Shown here in pieces: positions 16,762 through 25,848 of a DNA stretch of 64,000 nucleotides. This DNA comes from Actinomycetaceae bacterium (lineage in GTDB: Bacteria > Actinomycetota > Actinomycetes > Actinomycetales > Actinomycetaceae). Location of the stretch: contig JAUNUK010000004.1 of the NCBI GenBank assembly GCA_030538185.1, forward strand, positions 1 through 64,000, in the 5' to 3' direction. A model generated the notes under the pieces. The model was not told the DNA's origin and did not search any database. It worked only from the letters and a program-made list of their open reading frames with translations. The translations under genes and the position numbers were made by a program. Within the stretch, counting starts at the first letter, position 1. Each line of letters starts with the position of its first letter.

Positions 16762-18222
16762 TTAATCGCGAATAGCAGCCGCCTTGTGCGATACGCGGTT
16801 CATGACCCATTCCAGGGGTCCGCGCCCGATAAAAGTCCGCCACAAAACAGCAAAGGTAATAGCGACTGCCACCAGCGCCGTTATCGATATCGTCGCGGGC
16901 AGTTGCATGGGAATCATGGCCGACACATAAGGCACGTGTGCAGAATAGATGGTCAATGACATAGACCCCACTGCCGCAATGGGAGACAGGACCAGACCGA
17001 TCCACGTTGGTGCCATCAATAACAGGGCAATGACGACCAGTGAAAACCCTGCAGATCCTACGACCTCGAAAGTAGTCCCTGAGTGCGGAGAAGCCGAGGC
17101 CAATGCGCGCCCCATGTATGGCACAGCCGATGTAATCCGCTCCCACAGGCCTGGGCTGGTGGGTTGCGCCTCAGGCATGCCCTCACTCTTCATCTGTTCA
17201 ACTATTTTGGCAGGGGTGCAATAGCAATTTTCCGGGACCGGCTTTCCTGCCAGGTCGCCAGCATATTGCGGGAAAACTGTCGGTTGCATATAAGGGTCCT
17301 TGCTCGGCGTCGCACCGGAAGTCGGTGGTGAAGTGACCGGGCTTACCGGGTCTGCAACATCGCCACTCGTCCCGCCCTCGTCAATGTTTTTGGAGCCTTT
17401 AACCCCGCCTTTTTCGTACATCTTGCTGACCCCGGTGAAGCCGCTGATGAAATCGATTGTCAGCCTCCCATCGAGTGCCGACAAGATTCCGGTCGAGATT
17501 CCGTAACCGCCTAGCATCATGACAAGCCCGGCGACCAACATGCGGCGCTGGACATCGCGGCGCGTGATGCCTGCTCGCGCCAGAGCGAGGCCAAGCAGGA
17601 TGAAGGCCATCCATATCAGGGCGGGGTAGTGGCCCAGTGTGAAATAGCTCAGCCAGGCGCCGTCTTCAGAGCCCATGCCCTGTGGCGAGGAAAGGACCGT
17701 ACTGAATATGAGACGCAGGACCGGCCCGCACAACGCAATCACGCCAGAGGCAATCAACAAACGCCGCACCGACCAGGACAGGAATGGCAAGGCCAAGATG
17801 AACCACACGCCATAGAACCCTAAAATCAACGCAATACCCATGTTGACCAGCGACAATAACGCTACCCATCCCAGTAATAACACCGCACGCACCATAATGC
17901 GTATGCGGGCCTGCACCAGTTCTACCCCAACCTTCGGGCGATCCATTCCGGAAATAATGCCCACGGAAATCCCCGCCAGGATGGCAAAGAGTATGGAAGA
18001 TCTCCCGTGTACCAGGTTTATCAAGTTCGCGGGGAACCCCATTGGCGGCATGTTGAGCAAATGTGCAGTGAACATCCCCAGGATTGCCATGCCCCGCGCA
18101 ATGTCCAGGGCCATGACACGCTTAGGACCACCCAGATACTTTTCCAGATAATTTTGAGACTTTCGAGGCTTTTTTCCGAGGGCGTCAGCGTCAATTACTC
18201 CAGAACTTTGTGCGGAATCCAT
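16762..18222 (-). CDS. Membrane acyltransferase-like protein (DUF1624/DUF418, HGSNAT-like)
   Basis: A protein of 486 residues with about ten hydrophobic segments. The N-terminal block RVMALDIARGMAILGMFTAH with the later GRSSILFAILAGIS is the pattern of the DUF418 / heparan-alpha-glucosaminide N-acetyltransferase catalytic family, which moves acyl groups across membranes onto sugars. Between helices 7 and 8 is a hydrophilic loop of about 110 residues, rich in Ser, Gly and Pro, longer than usual. The actual acceptor is unknown; cell-wall or surface glycans are an inference. It is a single gene with a hairpin after the stop. Confidence 0.75.
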   Translation of the reverse strand: MDSAQSSGVIDADALGKKPRKSQNYLEKYLGGPKRVMALDIARGMAILGMFTAHLLNMPPMGFPANLINLVHGRSSILFAILAGISVGIISGMDRPKVGVELVQARIRIMVRAVLLLGWVALLSLVNMGIALILGFYGVWFILALPFLSWSVRRLLIASGVIALCGPVLRLIFSTVLSSPQGMGSEDGAWLSYFTLGHYPALIWMAFILLGLALARAGITRRDVQRRMLVAGLVMMLGGYGISTGILSALDGRLTIDFISGFTGVSKMYEKGGVKGSKNIDEGGTSGDVADPVSPVTSPPTSGATPSKDPYMQPTVFPQYAGDLAGKPVPENCYCTPAKIVEQMKSEGMPEAQPTSPGLWERITSAVPYMGRALASASPHSGTTFEVVGSAGFSLVVIALLLMAPTWIGLVLSPIAAVGSMSLTIYSAHVPYVSAMIPMQLPATISITALVAVAITFAVLWRTFIGRGPLEWVMNRVSHKAAAIRD

Positions 18223-18414
18223 TTGTTCAACCTAGTCGAAACACAGTTCGACGATTATTACCCACGCTTATTCCACACGAATCTGACACATTTTTGACAC
18301 TGTGCCTTAAAGGCAGACGTGGATAATCGCTTGCTGACAGTATTTTCACAGATTCGCAAGGTTAGTATTTGTCTATCACAATCCTGCTGAAACTTCGACG
18401 GAAAAAGACTGGTA

Positions 18415-20355
18415 ATGATTCGCATAACACGCCTTATCCCAACCTCCCTGTTCAAGAAGAAGGGGAGTAGTGCTGAGATCGCTGTGACGGAAACCAACGG
18501 TAAAAAAGACGACTTGGTTTCTAAGAACAAGGGTAAGAAGAAGCTGCGCAAACAGCTACTTATCGGCGGTGCAGCCGCTTTGGTCCTAGCGATCGCAGGA
18601 TTCATGATCTTGAAGCCTGGCGGCGATGCTCAACAGATCGCCAGAACAGACGTCGCAACAATTGCGCAAAAAGACTTGATTAAATCAGTCAACATTAATG
18701 GAAACGTCGCTAGTGCAACACATGCCTCGGTGAATTCTACCTCCACCGCACAGGTGAAAGAGATCTATGTGAAGGTCGGTGACCAGGTACACGCCGGTCA
18801 ACCCCTTGCAAAGTTGGATGAGACGACGGTTGCCAACCAGATCAAGGCCCAAGAGACCTCGTTGCAGACCACCCAGGCGACAAGCGGCCAACAGATTGCT
18901 TCTGCCCGGCAGGCTTATGCACACTCTGCAGAGCAACTAAACAAGGGCCTCAACTCTGCCGTTAACTCTGCGCAGACAGCGCAGACCACAGCGTCCGAAA
19001 ACTACAACAAGGCTGTGGCAGCCTACGAACGTCTGCGCGATTCACGGTTGAGGGGCTTGAACGAAACTCAGCTGGCCCAAGAAGCTGCCTTGAATGGTGC
19101 GCGCAATAACCTGCAGAACGCAGAGATGGCCTATGCTCAAGCCGTTCAAGGCAAGTCAGATGCCTCGTACTCAGCCTATGACGACAACTATTCGACCATT
19201 AGCGAATCAGTCAAGATTAACGAACTCGAAAAACAGCGCAAACTTACCTCCGACCCCATTAAACAGGCAGAGATCGATCAACAGATTGAGACCCTGCGCG
19301 CCACGGTGCGCGGCAAGGAACAGTCTCAGGCTGAACGCAGACGCCAGTACAAGCAGGCCGAAAACCAGGTTGAAACTGCCCGTAAAGGTGTGGCTTCCGC
19401 AAAGGAGGCACTGAACCTTGCCGAGCGTCAATTCCAGGCATCCTTGGCTGGATTGGATAACCAGGTTGCTGATGCACAGACAGCTGTCAACACTGCATTC
19501 AACGCCCATAAGGACGCCACGGTTGGCTTGTCAGCCGCCCAACTGGCAGCCCGTCAACACTTGCAGACGCAGGCCACTGCTGTTTCTTCGGCACAGGCAG
19601 CTGCTGCTGCTTCAACAGCCGGCATCGAGGTCCAGCTGGCCCAGCTCCGAGGTGACCTCGCAAAAACCACTATCACCTCCCCCGTTACTGGCACGGTCAC
19701 TGCCGTGAACGTCGAGGTAGGCGCCACACCGGCTGGCCCGCTATTCGTTGTCGAAGACTTAAACCGCCTTATCGTCAAGGTCAATTTGAAGGAACAGGAC
19801 GTCACAAAGATCACTGTCGGTATCCCTGTCACTTTCAAAACCGGCATCACAGATGACGAAGAGTTCAAAGGCACGGTCGCATTGGTATCGCCCGCCGCAG
19901 TCAAGGCTCAGCAAAGCAGTGCAGCTGCCGCCGGTGGAGCTGGGGCTGGTGCAGCACCTGCCACCTCTGCTGAGGTAATCTTCCCGACGGAAATCAATAT
20001 GGCCGTCATTGACCCTCGCTTCCGCGCCGGCGCCTCGGTCCGCGCAAAATTGATCACCCAACGTGAAGACAAGGCTTTGACCGCCCCCAGGGAGGCAGTC
20101 ATTACCGAGGGCGACAAGTCTTACGTTCTGGTCCTACAGCCAGCTGATGGTGACAAGGTCCGCGTGGAACGCCTGGAGGTCACGACTGGTTTGTCCAATG
20201 ACATGGATATTGTCATCAAGTCTGAGAAGCTCAAAGAAGGCACCCAGGTCATTAGCTACCCGGATAAGTACATGGAATATGAGGGGAAAACAGTCCCGAT
20301 CGTTGATGGGCCTTCGGCTAAGGAAGCCCCCGCCGGCGGAGCCCTTGGACTGTGA
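18415..20355 (+). CDS. HlyD/MacA-like efflux adaptor protein
   Basis: A protein of 646 residues. A basic N-terminus is followed by one membrane helix (about 47-66). Outside it comes the first half of a barrel-sandwich domain (KEIYVKVGDQVHAGQPLAKL), then an unusually long Ala/Gln-rich coiled coil of about 260 residues, the second half (ITSPVTGTVTAVNVEVG) and beta-barrel domains. MacA-type adaptors link a MacB-type transporter to its export path; in a Gram-positive the role is extracytoplasmic substrate handling. The stop overlaps the ATPase gene start by four bases (GTGA). The ribosome site is weak. Confidence 0.85.
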   Translation: MIRITRLIPTSLFKKKGSSAEIAVTETNGKKDDLVSKNKGKKKLRKQLLIGGAAALVLAIAGFMILKPGGDAQQIARTDVATIAQKDLIKSVNINGNVASATHASVNSTSTAQVKEIYVKVGDQVHAGQPLAKLDETTVANQIKAQETSLQTTQATSGQQIASARQAYAHSAEQLNKGLNSAVNSAQTAQTTASENYNKAVAAYERLRDSRLRGLNETQLAQEAALNGARNNLQNAEMAYAQAVQGKSDASYSAYDDNYSTISESVKINELEKQRKLTSDPIKQAEIDQQIETLRATVRGKEQSQAERRRQYKQAENQVETARKGVASAKEALNLAERQFQASLAGLDNQVADAQTAVNTAFNAHKDATVGLSAAQLAARQHLQTQATAVSSAQAAAAASTAGIEVQLAQLRGDLAKTTITSPVTGTVTAVNVEVGATPAGPLFVVEDLNRLIVKVNLKEQDVTKITVGIPVTFKTGITDDEEFKGTVALVSPAAVKAQQSSAAAAGGAGAGAAPATSAEVIFPTEINMAVIDPRFRAGASVRAKLITQREDKALTAPREAVITEGDKSYVLVLQPADGDKVRVERLEVTTGLSNDMDIVIKSEKLKEGTQVISYPDKYMEYEGKTVPIVDGPSAKEAPAGGALGL

Positions 20356-21221
20356 ATCTCATGAGTGAATCCATCGCCTCACAGGCCCCCGACCCTGCTC
20401 CGACTTCCGAGATGACACCTCCGTCAACTGCCGCGACGCCTGCCGCACCTGTTGCCGCACCGGTTGCGGCGCCGGCCTCTGCGCCGGCCTCCGCACCGGC
20501 CTCAGCGCCCCGTCACGCCTTGGACACCACCAAGGAGGCCATTATCGATATGAAAGGGATCGTTAAACGTTTCAATATCGGGACACCTAACGAATTAGAG
20601 GTCCTGCACGGAATTGATTTGAAGGTATTTGCTGGAGACTTCCTTTCCGTCGTGGGTTCTTCGGGTTCCGGTAAATCTACGTTGATGAATATTATGGGTG
20701 CTCTCGATAAAGCCACTGAAGGCACTTATTATCTGGATGGCGTTAACGTTGAAGAGGCAAGTGACGATGACCTGTCTGTCGTGCGCAATAGGAAGATTGG
20801 TTTTGTTTTCCAAAACTTTAATCTCATCGGCCGTACCAGTGCGCTAAAGAACGTCGAGCTTCCCATGATGTACGCAGGAATGCGCGCCAACGAACGGCAT
20901 GAAAAAGCCATGGCCCTGCTGAAACTTGTAGAAATGGATGAACGCCTCGACCACACACCGGCTGAGCTGTCTGGTGGTCAGAAACAGCGCGTCGCTATTG
21001 CCCGCGCTATGGCCAATGATCCAGCGATAATCCTTGCCGACGAGCCCACAGGTGCCTTGGATACTCATACAGGCCGCTTGGTGATGGACATTTTCCATAA
21101 GCTTCACCGGGAAGAAGGAAAGACCATTATTCTCATTACCCACAACCCCGAGCTTGCAGAAGAAACCAGCCGGGTCGTTACCATGACTGACGGTATCTTG
21201 TACGAAGGCTCATTGCTGTGA
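20352..21221 (+). CDS. ABC transporter ATP-binding protein (MacB/LolD type)
   Basis: A protein of 289 residues. The first 55 residues are an Ala/Pro/Ser repeat stretch (APASAPASAPASAP); the ATPase domain follows, with Walker A GSSGSGKST, Q-loop VFQNFNLI, signature LSGGQKQR, Walker B IILADEPTGALD and switch ITHN. The DEPTGALD block is typical of LolD/MacB ATPases. GTG at 20352 is coupled to the adaptor stop; ATG at 20361 is the alternative. It powers the permease encoded next. Confidence 0.9.
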   Translation: MNLMSESIASQAPDPAPTSEMTPPSTAATPAAPVAAPVAAPASAPASAPASAPRHALDTTKEAIIDMKGIVKRFNIGTPNELEVLHGIDLKVFAGDFLSVVGSSGSGKSTLMNIMGALDKATEGTYYLDGVNVEEASDDDLSVVRNRKIGFVFQNFNLIGRTSALKNVELPMMYAGMRANERHEKAMALLKLVEMDERLDHTPAELSGGQKQRVAIARAMANDPAIILADEPTGALDTHTGRLVMDIFHKLHREEGKTIILITHNPELAEETSRVVTMTDGILYEGSLL

Positions 21222-22480
21222 ATATTACTGAATCTATTAGAGTCGCCTTGGATGGCCTGCGCACTAACAAAATGCGCTCATTCCTAACAATGTTGGGAAT
21301 TATTATCGGTATTGCCTCTGTTATCTCCATTATGACTGTTGGTCGTGGCTTATCTGGCTCCGTCCAAAAGTCCATGTCTTCAATGGGCGCAAGGAATGTC
21401 ACCATCATGGTGCAAAACCGCGACCCCGACGATGGCATGAGCGGCGATCAGGCACCACGTACCGCTGATGACATGATGACCCCAGAAATGATTGAGGCCG
21501 TCCAGCTGCGCTTCGGCCCCGAGATCGACGGCTTAGGCATTTCCGAGGGCGGGCCGCAAGGGGAAGTGAGGGTCGGCGAAAAGACCGCAAAAGTTACCTT
21601 GAACGGCATTAATGAAGGTCAAGCCCAAATTGATAACGTTAAGATGCTCTTTGGGCGCGGCATTAAGGCTGAAGACGTCAAGGGCGGCAGAAGCGTTGCG
21701 GTCGTCTCTGATCGCTTGGTGACCAAACTGTTTGGTAAACAATTGGATAAGGCATTGGGTAAAGAAATATCGGTGACTCTACCCAAAGAGACACCCACTT
21801 ATTCTATTGTTGGCATTTACAAATACGAGCAGCCTGCTTTCGCAAACCCTGGGGCATCGACCTCGGATCCCATCACTTCTGCACACGTACCACTGCCTAT
21901 AACAAAGAAAATGAATAATAGTGGCTCTGGCTATTCCACTTTCACCGTTATTGGAAAAGTCGGGATCCCTGGTGAAGAATTGGGGGCAAGAATCTCCGAT
22001 TTCCTCAATCGTTACTATGAGAACAATAAAAAATTCCACATAACAGCCATGAGCATGGAAAAGCTGGCCGCTGAGACCACTCAGCTTATGTCCGGGCTGA
22101 GTCTGGGCCTGTCTGTGATCGGCGGTATCTCGCTGCTGGTAGGTGGTATTGGCGTCATGAACATCATGCTGGTTTCGGTCACAGAGCGCACCCGTGAAAT
22201 TGGTGTTCGCAAGGCCCTTGGGGCTTCGAATACGAATATCCGGATCCAGTTCATCGTCGAATCCATGATTGTCTGTCTTATCGGTGGTGCGATTGGTGTC
22301 GGTTTAGGTGCGGCCCTGGGATACGTGGGCTCAAATATGATGAAGGCGCCATCCTTGCCTTCTATTGGCGCAATCTTATTTGCCTTAGGTTTCTCAATGG
22401 CTATTGGCATGTTCTTTGGCTACTACCCAGCCAATAAGGCCGCCCAACTAGACCCCATCGAAGCCCTACGCTACGAGTAA
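21218..22480 (+). CDS. MacB-like ABC transporter permease
   Basis: A protein of 420 residues with an N-terminal helix after LRTNKMRSFLTMLGIIIGIAS, a large extracytoplasmic MacB-PCD domain (about 45-290) and three C-terminal helices of the FtsX fold (VGGIGVMNIMLVSVTERTRE, IGVRKALGAS). It overlaps the ATPase gene by GTGA. Together the three genes form a tripartite macrolide/peptide-type exporter; the cargo is unknown. The CCGAGGGCG word occurs in the extracytoplasmic domain (ISEGGP). Confidence 0.9.
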   Translation: MNITESIRVALDGLRTNKMRSFLTMLGIIIGIASVISIMTVGRGLSGSVQKSMSSMGARNVTIMVQNRDPDDGMSGDQAPRTADDMMTPEMIEAVQLRFGPEIDGLGISEGGPQGEVRVGEKTAKVTLNGINEGQAQIDNVKMLFGRGIKAEDVKGGRSVAVVSDRLVTKLFGKQLDKALGKEISVTLPKETPTYSIVGIYKYEQPAFANPGASTSDPITSAHVPLPITKKMNNSGSGYSTFTVIGKVGIPGEELGARISDFLNRYYENNKKFHITAMSMEKLAAETTQLMSGLSLGLSVIGGISLLVGGIGVMNIMLVSVTERTREIGVRKALGASNTNIRIQFIVESMIVCLIGGAIGVGLGAALGYVGSNMMKAPSLPSIGAILFALGFSMAIGMFFGYYPANKAAQLDPIEALRYE

Positions 22481-22562
22481 TCCGCACGCGGCGTAGCGGA
22501 TACTGGTCGGCGTTGTGGGCCATGTGCTACACCGGCCCACAAACAAGCCAAACAAGCACAGG

Positions 22563-22723
22563 CGCCTGCCCACAGTCATGTCTCCAGGCGCTGCCCAGAC
22601 TTCTGTGAAATAGCTTTGTCGGAAGTCGCACCTTCCGACAAAGCGCGAGTGACGCGCGGCGGATTATCGCCGCGCAATTCAACACTGCACGCGCGGCGGA
22701 TTATCGCTGCGCAATTCAACACT
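22563..22723 (+). repeat. Two-hairpin intergenic element, copy 3 of 5, with doubled second hairpin
   Basis: A leader with two CTGCCCA blocks (22566, 22591), hairpin 1 with stem TTTGTCGGAAG / CTTCCGACAAA and loop TCGCAC, spacer GAGTGAC, then hairpin 2 twice. The second hairpin-2 copy has CGCTGCGC in place of CGCCGCGC, which keeps the stem through a G-U pair. Each hairpin 2 is followed by AATTCAACACTG. It lies between the convergent macB-like gene and tRNA-Phe. Confidence 0.85.
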
Positions 22724-22776
22724 GCCACGAAATATAAAAGCGTAGGCGAGAAGCCTACGCTTTTATATTTCGTGGC
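22724..22776. terminator. Perfect 24-bp hairpin, bidirectional terminator beside tRNA-Phe
   Basis: A perfect inverted repeat of 24 bp per arm (22724-22747 and 22753-22776) with loop GAGAA. The core is AAAAGCGTAGGC / GCCTACGCTTTT, so each strand has a GC stem followed by a T-tract: a classic two-way terminator. The right arm extends four bases into the 3' end of tRNA-Phe. It would end the tRNA transcripts and protect against read-through from the macB-like operon. Confidence 0.8.
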
Positions 22777-22846
22777 TCCGACCGGCGTCGATCCGGTGAC
22801 CTAACGATTTTCAGTCGTTCGCTCTACCAACTGAGCTACAGAGCCC
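22773..22846 (-). tRNA. tRNA-Phe (GAA)
   Basis: Full cloverleaf on the minus strand: acceptor GGGCTCT / GGAGCC-type pairing, D-arm AGCTCAGTTGGTAGAGC, anticodon loop CTGAAAA giving GAA, and T-arm with ATCGACG in the loop. CCA is not encoded. The last gene of a Glu-Asp-Phe cluster. Confidence 0.95.
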
Positions 22847-22884
22847 AACGTTCGGTTTCGTGGAATTCTCACGGTTAACCGAAC

Positions 22885-22961
22885 TGGCGACCCCGACGGG
22901 ACTTGAACCCGCGACCTCCGCCGTGACAGGGCGGCGCGCTAACCAACTGCGCTACGGGGCC
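22885..22961 (-). tRNA. tRNA-Asp (GTC)
   Basis: Cloverleaf on the minus strand with D-arm GCGCAGTTGGTTAGCGC, anticodon loop CTGTCAC giving GTC, and T-loop TTCAAGT. The 3' CCA is encoded. The middle gene of the cluster. Confidence 0.95.
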
Positions 22962-23041
22962 TCGCTTCACACGAAGCCTGCTACGCAGGATCATATCTGC
23001 GCAGCTTGTACTACTTTAGACTCACGTTCAATGCGAGTCCG

Positions 23042-23114
23042 TACCCCGAACGGGATTCGAACCCGTGTTGCCGCCGTGAAAGGGCGGAGTCCTAGGCCGC
23101 TAAACGATCGGGGC
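23042..23114 (-). tRNA. tRNA-Glu (TTC)
   Basis: Cloverleaf on the minus strand with acceptor GCCCCGA, anticodon loop CTTTCAC giving TTC, and T-arm CGGG / CCCG around TTCGAAT. The first gene of the cluster in transcription order. Confidence 0.95.
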
Positions 23115-23485
23115 CCGCTTGCAGCATTGGCGGATCACGCCGGTGCTCCAAGACCTCAGCAAGCATAATCGGAACCCCGAGTTCACGCAAACTCGAGGGA
23201 TGTGGACTAGGCTACATTGACTTTCCTCGTCAGACTCTTCAACCACTTCCCCCTACGCTTTAGTCATGGGTAGCCAATGTCGGGAATCTCAACAAGGTCA
23301 CCAACACGGTCTACCCCTCACCGAAGCACCAAGCAAACATGCAGACCTTGGGCACACTTCGACTCAGCGAGTCCTCATCACAATATGTGTATGACTTTGT
23401 GGGACAATTACGAAGTCCGTGACCTTCACCTACCGAAGAGTTGTATCTCTGTGACTGGTGCCGTATCTAACGTTCAGGAAGTTCT
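23115..23485. other. Intergenic region between tRNA cluster and ABC gene
   Basis: No gene is supported here. An imperfect inverted repeat, CCCCGAGTT / AACTCGAGGG, lies at about 23176-23200, upstream of the tRNAs. Both the tRNA promoter (leftward) and the ABC gene promoter (rightward) must be here, but I see no clear -35/-10 pair for either. Confidence 0.5.
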
Positions 23486-25843
23486 ATGACCGAAGAGAAA
23501 ATCCCCACACCTTCGGTTGACACGTCGTCCCCAAATTCTTTTTTCTCAGCAGCGCGCACAATCCGTCCTCGCTCATCTGCTCCTACATCCCCAGCCGGCT
23601 CGCCGTCTGCCACCTCAAGCTCTCAGCACTCCGAGGGCGCGCAGCAACAACCTTCCCCGGTTTTTTCTTGGCAACTCACCTCCATCCCTGACCCTCTCAT
23701 TACCATCCGCAACGCCACAAAAACCTACGGGAAGGGCGAGACCCAGGTCCACGCTCTCGATGCAGTCAACCTGGATATTGCGCGCGGCACCATGACTGCG
23801 ATTATGGGGCCATCGGGTTCAGGAAAGTCGACACTCCTTCACTGCATTGCCGGTTTGGAAACGCTGACGGAAGGCCAAATCCTCCTTGACGAAGATGACC
23901 TTTCAACCATGACCGAGCGGGGTCTCACCCGCCTGCGCCGCGATCGCATCGGTTTCGTCTTTCAGTCTTTCAATCTGGTTCCCACCCTCAATGCGCGTGA
24001 AAACATAACACTTCCGATGGATATTGCGCGTCGCAAGGTCTCGCAAAATCGCCTAAACACCGTTGTCAAGGCCGTGGGCCTGGAGGACCGACTGGGTCAC
24101 ATGCCTGCCGAATTATCTGGGGGCCAACAACAGCGTGTGGCCTGTGCCCGCGCGCTCCTGGCGAATCCAGCGGTTGTCTTCGCAGACGAACCTACGGGAA
24201 ACCTCGATTCCACCGCTGCAAACCAGGTCTTAGGCTTCCTTCGCGCAAGCGTCGATCACCTTGGTCAGTCTGTCGTCTTGGTCACGCACGAACCTGCTGC
24301 CGCCGCCTACGCTCATCGCGTCATTTTCTTGGCCGACGGCCGCATCGTAGCCGAGCTCATCAACCCCACGCGTTCAGCGATTTTGGAAGCCCAAAGTGCC
24401 ATCGCCCAGGCCACGCGGAACACAGAAGGTCCGCTACTTCCTGCACCTTTTCCTTCCGAGATTATTGCCGAGGGCGAGCCCCCTATGCCTGCGGCGGCAA
24501 AGCCGGAAGCTCTACGGGTTGATGAAGCGTCAATTACGTCAATGTCTGTGGATAAGTTATCCGTGGCTTTAAATGATCTGGAGGAAGAAGAAACGTCCCC
24601 AGTTTCTGTCGCTCCTGAAGCACAACCTCGCCGCCATCGGTCAGCTTCACAAACTCGTAGACAGAAACGCGCACAGATTCAACGAAAAGTCCCAGCACAA
24701 GAAACTATAGTCCCCGAGGAAACCCCCGAAGAACAGGCTTGTGAGCCTGAGGTTACAACTACGTCGGCTTCTCTGCCAAACCCCGAAGAGTTATCCACAC
24801 CTCCTGTTGATAACTCTCCTGTGGAAACTCCTGTTGTCCCCTCAAAACCTGCAGCTACCGGAGCCCCTCCCAAAGGTTTATTCAAGAAAGTCCACCAGAC
24901 CAGCCAGCCCGGCACCCAGGATGCCCCTGCTGTTGTGACGCCCCCACTGCCTGCGCCTCATACTGATGCCCCTGGTTTGATTGAGTCTCCCCCGCAGGCA
25001 CCGGCCCCACATCCTGTGCAACAGGCACCGGCCCCTCAAGAACGCATCCCATTAGCCCAGCGTTCTGCCCCAGTTGAGGATTCTCTTTCTGCCTTGTCTG
25101 TGCGCTCAGAAATCGCAGATACCTTGACGCGCCCTATGCCTCCAATCTCGGCTCCCGTTTTTGCTCCCCCGCAACAGGCCCCACGACCGATTCCTCGCGC
25201 GCAACCAGCCAAACCAGCCACCCCTTCTATGCCCGCCGCACAAGACACCAGACCTCTGCCACAAAGAACCCCACAGGAACAATCGCCCCAGACATCACAG
25301 CCTCCAAGTGCCCCCACACCGGCACTTCCCCAAAACTTACCCCCTGAGTTAGCACAGATGATTGCCCAGGCAGAACGCCTCCTGATGGAATCCGGCACAG
25401 CTATTTCTCAAGCCAAGACCCGCCTATCCATGCCAGAAGAAGACCTTGCTGACTTGCCTCCTATCCCTGCAGATATAGAGCCGCAAGAGCCTTCCCGTCA
25501 GCCCACACCCGCTGAAATGCCGCCCTCGGCAATGGATACAGACCTGAGCCGTGTGCCTGAAGCTCACGATGATACGGCACCTCAAAACCCTGAACCGTCT
25601 TTGGAGCAGCAACTGTTGGTTTTCAGGGCTGAGGCACTAATGGACAAGGTGGAAGGACAGTCTTCTTCTTTGGCGGCACAACTCAATGAATTGCGCCCTC
25701 CCCTGGACGCAAGCGCGCTCGATCCCACATCTCCGGCTCCTGCCCCTACGACGGCGGGGGTTGAGGCGCGGCTGAGGCAAAGCAACAAGCCAACAGACGG
25801 CCCTGTAAATCCTCTCGCTCCTAACACAGCAGTGGAAGGCTAG
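23486..25843 (+). CDS. ABC transporter ATP-binding protein with very long disordered C-terminal tail
   Basis: A protein of 785 residues. The first 60 residues are Ser/Pro-rich. The ATPase domain (about 68-300) is complete: Walker A GPSGSGKST at about 108-116, Q-loop VFQSFNLV, signature LSGGQQQR, Walker B VVFADEPTGNLD, switch VTHE. The remaining roughly 480 residues are Pro/Ala/Gln/Ser-rich, with no recognisable fold, apart from short amphipathic stretches with ALMDKVEGQSSSLAAQLNEL near the end. LolD-type ATPases are normally about 230 residues. It lies five bases before the FtsX-type permease gene, its evident partner. The tail could tether or recruit, but its job is unknown. Confidence 0.88.
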   Translation: MTEEKIPTPSVDTSSPNSFFSAARTIRPRSSAPTSPAGSPSATSSSQHSEGAQQQPSPVFSWQLTSIPDPLITIRNATKTYGKGETQVHALDAVNLDIARGTMTAIMGPSGSGKSTLLHCIAGLETLTEGQILLDEDDLSTMTERGLTRLRRDRIGFVFQSFNLVPTLNARENITLPMDIARRKVSQNRLNTVVKAVGLEDRLGHMPAELSGGQQQRVACARALLANPAVVFADEPTGNLDSTAANQVLGFLRASVDHLGQSVVLVTHEPAAAAYAHRVIFLADGRIVAELINPTRSAILEAQSAIAQATRNTEGPLLPAPFPSEIIAEGEPPMPAAAKPEALRVDEASITSMSVDKLSVALNDLEEEETSPVSVAPEAQPRRHRSASQTRRQKRAQIQRKVPAQETIVPEETPEEQACEPEVTTTSASLPNPEELSTPPVDNSPVETPVVPSKPAATGAPPKGLFKKVHQTSQPGTQDAPAVVTPPLPAPHTDAPGLIESPPQAPAPHPVQQAPAPQERIPLAQRSAPVEDSLSALSVRSEIADTLTRPMPPISAPVFAPPQQAPRPIPRAQPAKPATPSMPAAQDTRPLPQRTPQEQSPQTSQPPSAPTPALPQNLPPELAQMIAQAERLLMESGTAISQAKTRLSMPEEDLADLPPIPADIEPQEPSRQPTPAEMPPSAMDTDLSRVPEAHDDTAPQNPEPSLEQQLLVFRAEALMDKVEGQSSSLAAQLNELRPPLDASALDPTSPAPAPTTAGVEARLRQSNKPTDGPVNPLAPNTAVEG

Positions 25844-25848
25844 AAGGC

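Noticed and set aside
22860..23168. 102-codon plus-strand frame across the tRNA cluster
   Set aside because: It covers tRNA-Asp and tRNA-Glu on the other strand; typical false frame over tRNA genes.
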